Positions 5,897 through 12,697 of a stretch of 29,248 nt of DNA are shown one piece after another. Numbering within the stretch: the stretch's first letter is position 1; every line of letters begins with the position of its first letter. Location: assembly GCA_041743485.1 (NCBI GenBank), contig JBGTMR010000044.1, positions 1 to 29,248 on the forward strand, read 5' to 3'. The DNA is from JANDLT01 sp041743485 (GTDB taxonomy: Bacteria > Acidobacteriota > Blastocatellia > Pyrinomonadales > Pyrinomonadaceae). Below the pieces are notes generated by a model. It made no database searches, had not been told where the DNA came from, and was given only the letters and a program-made list of their open reading frames with translations. Made by a program: the position numbers and the translations under genes.

Positions 5897-7180
5897 ATGG
5901 CAGCCACAATTGATAAAAAAGAAATCCTACGCGACAAACGCGCGCAAGGTATCGCGGCAATGGGTTTGGTGACGCGCCATGCCGACCGTTTCCAAGTGCA
6001 AACTCCCAGCTTGCGCGGACGCCGCACGGCTTACGAAGTTTGGCGCGACGACGCGAACCGCGTGCGTTGCACCTGTCTTGAGTTTGAGGAACACGCCGCC
6101 GAAAATCCTTCGTTCCGGTGTGAACATATTCTCGCCGTCAAGCATTCCCTTGTCGCCAAAAATTCGGAAGCTGTGACCAAGCAGGTCGCCGCACCCGCCG
6201 AACCGCAAACCGTTGCGGGCATGACACACGCTGCTGTCACGCCTACCACCACAGACGAAAGCGCATCCGAGAAGCCTGCTGGCGTTCAGCCGCGCGCACG
6301 CTTTGAACGGGAGTCGAACGAAGCTGAAACTGAAAGCGACATGAATGCGAAGGTTGTCACTGAAGAAGTCACACCGTCGCCCGTCGTTCGTTCGCTCGCG
6401 CAACACACACACACGAAGGAGCAAGACATGAATCGTTTTTCACACGCAAACACATCAACGATTGATACGGTTGACACAGATTTTAACGAACAACTTCCCG
6501 CGCACGAAGAACACACGGCGCACGTCGTTCCGCTCGCGTTCGCCAACGTCTTACGCACATTGCGCCAACCCGTTGATGCGAAACTCGTCAAGACGCGCGA
6601 AGGCTGGACTGACCGCACGGGCAACACGCACCTCGTCGAATACATCGAGTGGCACACGGTCGCCGATACGCTTGACCGCGTGTATCCGGCGTGGTCGCAC
6701 TCCGTGCGCGACATCAAACAGATTGGCGATATGGTCGCCGTGACCGCCGCGATTACGATTGACGGCGTGACCCGCGAAGGCATCGGGACGGGTTCAGCCG
6801 ACAACGAAACCGGCATCAAGAAAGCCGAACACGACGCACTAAAGCGCGCGGCGATCAAGTTCGGTTTGGCGCGTGAACTGTATCAGCGCGAATCGGAAGT
6901 CATCGAACGCAACGGCAACCCGGCGGAAGCGAACAACGGATTTCCCTCCGACCCTTTGGCAAAATCAATGTCCGACCTCGTGACGCCTAAGCAACTCGGC
7001 ATGATTCGCGCTCTCGCACGCGAAGCCGGAATGGATGCCGACGACGAATGCCAATCGGTGTTGCGTTGCCGCACCGAAGAGTTATCCAAGAAAGCGGCGT
7101 CGTCATTCATTGACCACTTGAAAACCGCGCAGTCGAGCAACGCAACGGAAGTCAATCAACCGATGCGCCGCGCAAGCTAG
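5897..7180 (+). CDS. SWIM zinc finger - Rad52/22-family annealing protein fusion
   Basis: A 427-residue protein with two domains not usually joined. Residues 45-80 hold a SWIM-type finger, C58-x-C60-x14-C75-x-H77, expected to bind DNA or protein. Residues 90-205 are low-complexity and acidic. Residues about 210-332 match the Rad52/Rad22 single-strand annealing core (GNTHLVEYIEWHTVADTLDR, then the GIGTGSADNETGIKKAEHD region and KRAAIKFGLARELY). Residues 362-410 (TPKQLGMIRALAREAG) form the small helical tail common to phage recombination proteins. AAGGAG at 5881-5886 sets the start at 5897. A second AAGGAG at 6416-6421 precedes Met178. Likely role: recombination or annealing of ssDNA with the cassette primase; partner unknown. 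Confidence 0.85.
   Translation: MAATIDKKEILRDKRAQGIAAMGLVTRHADRFQVQTPSLRGRRTAYEVWRDDANRVRCTCLEFEEHAAENPSFRCEHILAVKHSLVAKNSEAVTKQVAAPAEPQTVAGMTHAAVTPTTTDESASEKPAGVQPRARFERESNEAETESDMNAKVVTEEVTPSPVVRSLAQHTHTKEQDMNRFSHANTSTIDTVDTDFNEQLPAHEEHTAHVVPLAFANVLRTLRQPVDAKLVKTREGWTDRTGNTHLVEYIEWHTVADTLDRVYPAWSHSVRDIKQIGDMVAVTAAITIDGVTREGIGTGSADNETGIKKAEHDALKRAAIKFGLARELYQRESEVIERNGNPAEANNGFPSDPLAKSMSDLVTPKQLGMIRALAREAGMDADDECQSVLRCRTEELSKKAASSFIDHLKTAQSSNATEVNQPMRRAS
6416..6430 (+). promoter_or_regulatory. Internal ribosome-binding site and start codon inside the SWIM-Rad52 gene
   Basis: AAGGAG (6416-6421) lies 6 nt before an in-frame ATG at 6428 (Met178), just ahead of the Rad52 core. It would yield a 250-residue Rad52-only product, or it marks the former start of a separate rad52 gene that became fused to a SWIM gene. 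Confidence 0.5.
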
Positions 7181-7226
7181 ACACCCGAAACCCATCGCCA
7201 TAAACCTCTGCGTATCTCCGTGCTTG

Positions 7227-7277
7227 CTCTGTGTCTCTGTGGTAAAAGATTTAAGCATTAACCACAGAGGCACAGAG
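7227..7277. repeat. Inverted repeat of the CTCTGTG...CACAGAG type
   Basis: CTCTGTGTCTCTGTGGT (7227-7243) and ACCACAGAGGCACAGAG (7261-7277) are 17-bp arms with one mismatch around a 17-nt AT-rich loop, with degenerate extra copies on both sides (CTCTGCG, CTCCGTG, CACAGAG). I recall this sequence type as dispersed in the genomes of several environmental phyla. Here it separates the SWIM-Rad52 gene from the HTH gene. Confidence 0.8.
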
Positions 7278-7376
7278 ACTTCACAGAGCAACCGTTGTGT
7301 TTCATACGTGCAACATCATACCGCGCACGCTCATCTAAGTCGCACGTTGGAAATGATGTTGCGTAAGGAGTTGAAG

Positions 7377-7916
7377 ATGACGACAGAAGAAATGATTCAA
7401 GATATGAACGCGCCGCTGATGTTCGAGCTTGAGTACGCGGACGAAGCCGGGTTCGATTTCGTTCACGCACCGGCAACCCCGGACGAATCGTTTTCACCCG
7501 CCGATGCTCCGACCAAGCCGCTTTCCAAAAAAGACCGGATTATCGAATTATTCAAAGCGGGAACGACCGACATCGCGGACATCGTGCGCCACACGCACGC
7601 GCGCCCGTCTTACGTCGCGCAGGTTTTACAACGCGAAAATCTGATTAGCGGCTACTTCGATTTGTACACGACGACCAACCGCGAGCAGAACGTATATAGC
7701 CGTTTCTTTCGCAATGTACTTCAGTTCAAGACTACGGAAGCCGCCCGCGCATCGGTTGAGAAACTCGATAAGCTGTACAACTATTTCGAGCGTTTAGGCG
7801 ACCGCGCCGGGCAGCATCAGGCGATGGTCTTAGCATTGACGGGCAAGAACCGCGCGCGCTGGAGCGGCAAGCATGAAGCGGCGCAAGTTTTCGGTGAGTG
7901 GCTGGCGAGTCACTAA
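7377..7916 (+). CDS. HTH-containing protein of unknown function (179 aa)
   Basis: Last gene of the right arm. Residues 51-90 (KKDRIIELFKAGTTDIADIV, then a SYVAQVLQREN helix) look like a helix-turn-helix of the kind that counts off recognition elements. The N-terminal 50 residues are acidic and Pro-rich. The C-terminal 80 residues are helical (KLDKLYNYFERLGDRAGQHQ), perhaps for dimerisation. A longer frame open from 7224 runs through the inverted repeat; ATG at 7377 with AAGGAG 7 nt upstream is clearly the real start. Two hairpins follow the stop. It may regulate the cassette or bind its DNA. No family name can be given. Confidence 0.8.
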   Translation: MTTEEMIQDMNAPLMFELEYADEAGFDFVHAPATPDESFSPADAPTKPLSKKDRIIELFKAGTTDIADIVRHTHARPSYVAQVLQRENLISGYFDLYTTTNREQNVYSRFFRNVLQFKTTEAARASVEKLDKLYNYFERLGDRAGQHQAMVLALTGKNRARWSGKHEAAQVFGEWLASH

Positions 7917-7931
7917 AGATGCCTGAAAGAT

Positions 7932-7972
7932 TCATCCGCGCAGTACGATTTTTATTTTTGCAGCGCGGATGA
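7932..7972 (+). terminator. Hairpin after the HTH gene
   Basis: Perfect 10-bp arms TCATCCGCGC / GCGCGGATGA around a 21-nt loop that is itself T-rich. There is no U-run after the right arm, so it may be a processing or stability hairpin ahead of the stronger terminator at 7991. Confidence 0.5.
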
Positions 7973-7990
7973 TAGAACGAGCAGGGGTGG

Positions 7991-8040
7991 AAAAAGCAGA
8001 AGGGCGAGACCGAATTTTTCAGTCTCGCCCTTCTGCTTTT
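7991..8040. terminator. Bidirectional terminator between HTH gene and S41 protease gene
   Basis: Perfect 19-bp arms (7992-8010 and 8022-8040) with A-run on the left and T-run on the right, so it can stop transcription in both directions. It closes the cassette on the right and ends the leftward protease gene. Confidence 0.92.
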
Positions 8041-8062
8041 GCGTTTTAGGAAGTCAGTCGAT

Positions 8063-9871
8063 TTATTCTTCAAACGACTTTTGTACCGGATTGCGTCCGC
8101 GTTGGGCGGCAGCAGCGAGGTCACGCGCACGCGGCAGGGCGGCAACGGCTTTCGTGGTTTGCGGTTCATCAACAAGCAAAACACGTTGCGCGATGGTCGA
8201 ACCGTAAGCGGCGGTTGCGAGGTCAAAGCGCAAGCGTTGCTGTGCGAAAGCACGGTTGCGGTCAAGCTGCGCTTCTGTGACTTGATAGCTTGGCTGCGCG
8301 GCGACAAACTTTTTAAGAGCCGCGAAGACTTCGCCCGTTATCGGGAAATCGGTTGCCTGCAAGTTGTGGTCATAATCAATCGCGCGTTGAATCTTGTATG
8401 AATCGAAACCCGCGATGCGACCGTTGGCGAGTTCGCGTGAGAAGGCGAAGATGGAGTCGAGCAGTCGAATTTGCTGGCGGTTGATGGTTTCGGTGGCAAC
8501 GGCTTCATCGGGCGTAATGCCGCCGCCGCTATACACCGTGCGCCCGCTGTCGGTGCGGCTGGCGTCGCCGCTCGGTTGTGTTGGAGGTTGCGGTTTTTGC
8601 GTCAAAGGCGCGCCGCCCGCACCGTCTCCCGCGCGCGCACCTTCGCCGCGCGTGTAGTAATCATAAAGCGAACCGTTCGAGTAGTCGCGCTGAATTAGGC
8701 GACCGGAAGGCGTGTAGTATTTCGCGCTGGTCAAGGTCAAGCCCGCGCCGTAATCGAGATTGATGATGCTTTGAACAAGACCTTTGCCGAAACTGTTTTC
8801 ACCGATGATAAGGGCGCGGTCGTGGTCTTGGAGCGCGCCCGCGACGATTTCGGATGCCGATGCCGAGCCGCGATTGATTAGCACGACAAGCGGCGTATTG
8901 TCGGGGTTTGGATTTTCGGCGCGCAAGACACGTTCGGCTTCGCGTCCCTTCTGGGTCAAGATTTTCTGTCCCGGTTGAAGAAACTTTTCGGCGACGGCTT
9001 TCGCTTGGTCGAGGAAGCCGCCGGGATTGCCGCGCAAATCAAGCACGAGTTGCGTCATGCCTTGTGCGCGCAAACTCTCAAGGGCTTTGCCGAGTTCGTT
9101 GCTCGTCGTGTAGTTGAAGCCGCGCGTCATGTCAACGTAGCCGACGCCGGGACGAATCATGTAAGCATCGGGAACGGACGGTTGAGCGACCGCATCGCGC
9201 ACAATCTCAACTGTTTCATTCGCGCCGGTCGAGGCGCGTTCGACGATGACTTTGACACGCGAACCGCGCGGACCTCGAATCTTGTCGCGGACATCGCTCG
9301 AAGGTTTGCCGGTCATCGCTTGCCCGTCAACGGAAACGATTTTGTCGCCGAAGCGCAATCCGGCACGCGCGGCGGGCGAGTTTTCAAACGTCGCCATGAT
9401 GTAGGTGTCAATCTTGTCTTTGACTTTCCAATTATTGATTGACGCCCCGATGCCGAAATACTCGGAACGCTGGTCGGAACGCATCTCGTCAAACTCTTGC
9501 GCGTCGTAGAAATTCGAGTGCGGGTCAAGTGAGCGAAGCATACCAATGACGGCACTCTTGGTGACGTTCGCGTAGTCGAGTTTATTTTCACCGAACTTTT
9601 CGATGTAGTTGTCTTCGACGATGGTTAAAGCTTCCGCGAAATCAGCTTCGATGCCAGCCGTTGCCGCCGAAGCGGACGGCGACTCGGTGCGCGTGAGACG
9701 GCGCAGAGCTTCTTCAGGGCTAAGGCGTCCGACACGCGGCGGCGGCGGCGTGGCGGTGTTCGGCGCGGTACGTCCTTGCGGAGCGGTTGGTTGTGGTGTT
9801 TGAGAAAAACCGGAAGTGGAAAGCGTGAGCAACAGAAGCGCAATCAGCGCGGGGTGAAATCTTTTATACAC
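8063..9871 (-). CDS. S41 family C-terminal processing protease with PDZ domain
   Basis: Secreted or periplasmic serine protease of the CtpA/Prc family, 602 residues. A signal peptide occupies about 1-23 (hydrophobic ALIALLLLTLSTSG, then FSQ). A PDZ domain lies about 140-225 and the S41 catalytic core about 240-400. The Ser/Lys dyad is visible: S338 in GSASASE and K363 in NSFGKG, 25 residues apart as in E. coli Prc. The 200-residue C-terminal extension is Pro/Gly-rich then helical and has no recognised domain. GTG at 9871 is the only plausible start; GAGG lies 12 nt upstream. Substrates cannot be deduced. Monocistronic, ending at the bidirectional terminator. Confidence 0.94.
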   Translation of the reverse strand: MYKRFHPALIALLLLTLSTSGFSQTPQPTAPQGRTAPNTATPPPPRVGRLSPEEALRRLTRTESPSASAATAGIEADFAEALTIVEDNYIEKFGENKLDYANVTKSAVIGMLRSLDPHSNFYDAQEFDEMRSDQRSEYFGIGASINNWKVKDKIDTYIMATFENSPAARAGLRFGDKIVSVDGQAMTGKPSSDVRDKIRGPRGSRVKVIVERASTGANETVEIVRDAVAQPSVPDAYMIRPGVGYVDMTRGFNYTTSNELGKALESLRAQGMTQLVLDLRGNPGGFLDQAKAVAEKFLQPGQKILTQKGREAERVLRAENPNPDNTPLVVLINRGSASASEIVAGALQDHDRALIIGENSFGKGLVQSIINLDYGAGLTLTSAKYYTPSGRLIQRDYSNGSLYDYYTRGEGARAGDGAGGAPLTQKPQPPTQPSGDASRTDSGRTVYSGGGITPDEAVATETINRQQIRLLDSIFAFSRELANGRIAGFDSYKIQRAIDYDHNLQATDFPITGEVFAALKKFVAAQPSYQVTEAQLDRNRAFAQQRLRFDLATAAYGSTIAQRVLLVDEPQTTKAVAALPRARDLAAAAQRGRNPVQKSFEE

Positions 9872-10300
9872 TGTTCGTTATAACCTCATGGAAACTTCTA
9901 ATGGGAACAGCCTACTTTGCCGGATGGCGGACTGACGGTGAAATCATCCGACTTCGCTTCAAGCGGTATGCATGAAAACGACGGCAACTTGTCGTGCATA
10001 GTACCGGATGCGCGAGGCGTCATCAAGGTTGTCACCGTCACCGGAGTTACACTTCAAGTAATGACACTCGTTCCTCACCTTGACCGTTGTTTCATCGCCT
10101 CTTTAGAATCACGCAAAACTTCCCCGTCGTCTCACTCGTATCAACTTTGCTCTGTCGTTCGCACGACGTTTAGAAAAGTTTAGGGCTTTCTCAAATTTGA
10201 AATCTTAAATTTGAAATCTCAAATTAAGAGAAGAAAAACCTCGAAGAAAAACGAAAAGTGAGAAAGTCCTAAAGTTATAACTTCTGTCCGGTAAATCATT
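9872..10300. other. Non-coding gap with regulatory sequence and one hairpin
   Basis: No supported gene. An 88-codon frame at 9917-10183 has no ribosome-binding site and unlikely composition. The left end holds CATGAGGTTATAA (minus strand, 9890-9878), probably part of the protease promoter. The right third holds the long inverted repeat 10179-10273. Confidence 0.6.
10179..10273. repeat. Inverted repeat with heptad-periodic interior
   Basis: Outer arms TTTAGGGCTTTCTCA (10179-10193) and TGAGAAAGTCCTAAA (10259-10273) pair at 14 of 15 positions. The interior starts with 7-bp units AAATTTG, AAATCTT, AAATTTG, AAATCTC. It ends 27 bp before the start of the next gene, so it could form in that gene's leader. 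Confidence 0.75.
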
Positions 10301-10864
10301 ATGAACAATTCGTACAACTCCGACCCGGCGCGTCCCGTCGTTGCATCATCCGTTGAAGGTGACGACGAACAACCGTCAACCACAGTTCAAGAATCGGAAG
10401 CCGGTGAAACCGCGCATCACGCGGAAACGTCGAAAGAACGCGACGACTTTTCACCCACGCCGCCGATGAGTCTGCAACGTGTGTCTGCGGCTGATGAGCA
10501 TGACGAAGCGGCGTTTGACCACGAAACCGAACGACATCAACCGTCGGTGCGCGACACTCTGACGCGCATCCCGGAAGCACTCGGCGCGCTCGGTCATAAT
10601 CTGCGCGGCACGTTTGAGCGGGCGATAAATTCGCGTGACGATTATGTCGTCGCCGTCAAAGTCTCGCCCGAAGCCCAACACAAACTCGAACAACTCGTCG
10701 AAGCCGGAGTTTTTCATTCACGCGCCGAAGCCGCTTCATACTTGATAGACGAAGGCATAAAGGCGCAAGCCCCGCTTTTCGAGCGCGTCACACAGAAGCT
10801 TACCGAAATCGAAAAGCTGCAAAACGAACTTCGCGGCATGGTCGGCGACACACCGCGTACTTAG
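10301..10864 (+). CDS. Protein with disordered acidic N-terminus and RHH-like C-terminal domain (187 aa)
   Basis: Residues 1-85 are acidic, Ser/Thr/Pro-rich and probably disordered. Residues about 115-155 (VAVKVSPEAQHKLEQLVEAG, then SRAEAASYLIDEGI) resemble a ribbon-helix-helix DNA-binding or dimerisation unit: a strand followed by two helices. The final 30 residues form an amphipathic helix. Hence a possible small regulator or chaperone-like oligomer; no family name is certain. No Shine-Dalgarno precedes ATG 10301, and the leader contains a long inverted repeat, so translation may be unusual. The M16 peptidase operon begins 134 bp downstream in the same direction, with no terminator seen between them. 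Confidence 0.7.
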   Translation: MNNSYNSDPARPVVASSVEGDDEQPSTTVQESEAGETAHHAETSKERDDFSPTPPMSLQRVSAADEHDEAAFDHETERHQPSVRDTLTRIPEALGALGHNLRGTFERAINSRDDYVVAVKVSPEAQHKLEQLVEAGVFHSRAEAASYLIDEGIKAQAPLFERVTQKLTEIEKLQNELRGMVGDTPRT

Positions 10865-10998
10865 TGAGTACAACCATCGTTATCGCCCAAGCGTCACACT
10901 TTACCGAACTACAAAAACGCGATTCACTTCAAAGTTACGGGCTTTTATCGTCCTTAATGTTTATCGAATCGCCGCTCAATTTCACACGAGGTCTTTAG

Positions 10999-12621
10999 AT
11001 GAAACATTCAACTTCGCGCACCGCATCCGCGTTCGCCTTACTCGGCGTTCTCGCGTTGTCTGCCATCGGTCACGGACAAACACGTAAATCAAATCAAACC
11101 AATCAAACGAAAACCAATATGTCATCCACCACCAACATACGCACCCCGCGCATTCCGGTCGAACAATTCAAACTCGACAACGGTTTGCGCGTCGTGATGT
11201 CGCCCGATAAAGCCGTGCCTGTCGTTTCGGTCGCGGTTTATTACGATGTCGGTTCGCGCAACGAACGCGACGGGCGCACCGGCTTCGCGCATCTTTTTGA
11301 ACACATGATGTTTCAAGGTTCGGAGAACGTCCCGAAAGCCGCGCACTTCCAATTCATTTCAAACGCGGGCGGCACGATGAACGGCACGACCAACACCGAA
11401 CGCACCAACTACTTCGAGACTTTGCCCGCGAATCAATTACCGCTCGCGTTGTGGCTAGAGTCCGACCGTATGCGCTCGCTGAAAGTGACGCAGGAAAATC
11501 TCGACAATCAACGCAAAGCCGTTCAGGAAGAGAAGCGTTTGAACTACGACAATCGCCCGTTCTCGAACGCCTTCTTGCGTGCGAACGAAATGATTTTCTC
11601 GAACTCGCGCAACGCTCACTCGACCATCGGCTCGATGGCGGATTTGGACGCCGCGACGATTGAAGACGTGCAGGAATTTTTCCGTATTTACTACGCCCCG
11701 AACAACGCCGTGCTGACCATCGTCGGAGACTTCGACCCTAAGGAAGCCCGCGCGCTCGTCGAAAAGTATTTCGCTTCGATTCCGAAACAACCCTTGCCAG
11801 CCGCGATTGATGTGGGCGAACCGGCGGGCGTCAATGTTCGCAAAGATACATACCAAGACCCGTTCGCACCGACGCCCGCGTTCATACTCGGTTGGAAAGC
11901 ACCGCAACGCCGCACAGATGATGCTTATGCTCTCGAACTAGCCGACAACATTTTGCTTGAAGGCGACAGTTCGCGTTTGTATTTGAAACTCGTCAAAGGC
12001 GATGAATCGGTGTTAGCGATTCAGGGCGGTTATGCCGAACGTCGCGGACCTTCCGGCTTTTCGATGTTCGTCGTCCCCAAACCCGGCAACGACCCGAACG
12101 CGATTCGCGCCACCATTATGGCGGAAATCAAGCGTCTCGCCACCGAAGGACCTACCGCGCAGGAAATGGAGAAGCTACGCAACAACACCATCAATTTCGG
12201 TGTGCGCGCACTTCAATCATCGTTGTTCCGCGCCCAACGCCTCGCCGAATACGCGCTTTATGACAACGACCCGACGATTATCAATTCCGAACTCGAACGC
12301 TACATGAGCGTTACGCCGGAACGTATCAAAGCGGCGGCGGCGAAGTATCTCGACACGGAAAATCATGCGTTGCTCGACATTGTTCCCGCACCGCGCGGCG
12401 CAACGCAAAACGCGGCGGCGGCAACTCCCGCGCGTCCGGCGGCTTCAACGCCCGTGACGCCACCCGGAACGCCCGCGCAACCCGGCGCACCCGCGCCGCA
12501 AGTTCCGCAACCGCAGCCCGCGCAACCCGCTTCACCGACGAAGCAACCCGCGACTCCGGCTGAACCGACGCCGAACCGTCCCGCCGCGCCGCAACAACCG
12601 GGCGATGTGCCGCAACAATAA
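10999..12621 (+). CDS. M16B zinc metallopeptidase, catalytic subunit
   Basis: Pitrilysin-family protease (540 residues) with the inverted zinc motif HLFEH at 98-102 and the third ligand E178 exactly 76 residues on, within AVQEEKR. A signal peptide covers about 1-26 (ALLGVLALSAIGHGQ), so it acts outside the cytoplasm. M16 N- and C-domains fill 50-460. From about 465 to the end it is a Pro/Ala/Gln-rich tail (about 75 residues), likely disordered or cell-wall exposed. GAGGT precedes the ATG. The next gene encodes the M16 partner lacking zinc ligands, 76 bp downstream; family knowledge says such pairs form active heterodimers that degrade peptides or process secreted proteins. Confidence 0.93.
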   Translation: MKHSTSRTASAFALLGVLALSAIGHGQTRKSNQTNQTKTNMSSTTNIRTPRIPVEQFKLDNGLRVVMSPDKAVPVVSVAVYYDVGSRNERDGRTGFAHLFEHMMFQGSENVPKAAHFQFISNAGGTMNGTTNTERTNYFETLPANQLPLALWLESDRMRSLKVTQENLDNQRKAVQEEKRLNYDNRPFSNAFLRANEMIFSNSRNAHSTIGSMADLDAATIEDVQEFFRIYYAPNNAVLTIVGDFDPKEARALVEKYFASIPKQPLPAAIDVGEPAGVNVRKDTYQDPFAPTPAFILGWKAPQRRTDDAYALELADNILLEGDSSRLYLKLVKGDESVLAIQGGYAERRGPSGFSMFVVPKPGNDPNAIRATIMAEIKRLATEGPTAQEMEKLRNNTINFGVRALQSSLFRAQRLAEYALYDNDPTIINSELERYMSVTPERIKAAAAKYLDTENHALLDIVPAPRGATQNAAAATPARPAASTPVTPPGTPAQPGAPAPQVPQPQPAQPASPTKQPATPAEPTPNRPAAPQQPGDVPQQ

Positions 12622-12697
12622 ATCGTAAAGTTCGCCGCCCGCGCCGATTATCGTTTAAGTAAGACGCGGGCGGCATTTTGGAATCAAAGGAAATTAT

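Noticed and set aside
7224..7376. 51-residue N-terminal extension of the 179-aa HTH protein
   Set aside because: It is translated from the CTCTGTG inverted repeat; the AAGGAG-ATG at 7377 is a far better start.
8394..9117. Several plus-strand frames of 60-90 codons inside the S41 protease gene
   Set aside because: Antisense shadows of a clearly coding, motif-rich gene; Arg-rich composition typical of the opposite strand of this codon usage.
9917..10183. 88-codon plus-strand frame between the S41 protease and the RHH-like gene
   Set aside because: No ribosome-binding site, unlikely composition, and it ends in the inverted repeat region.
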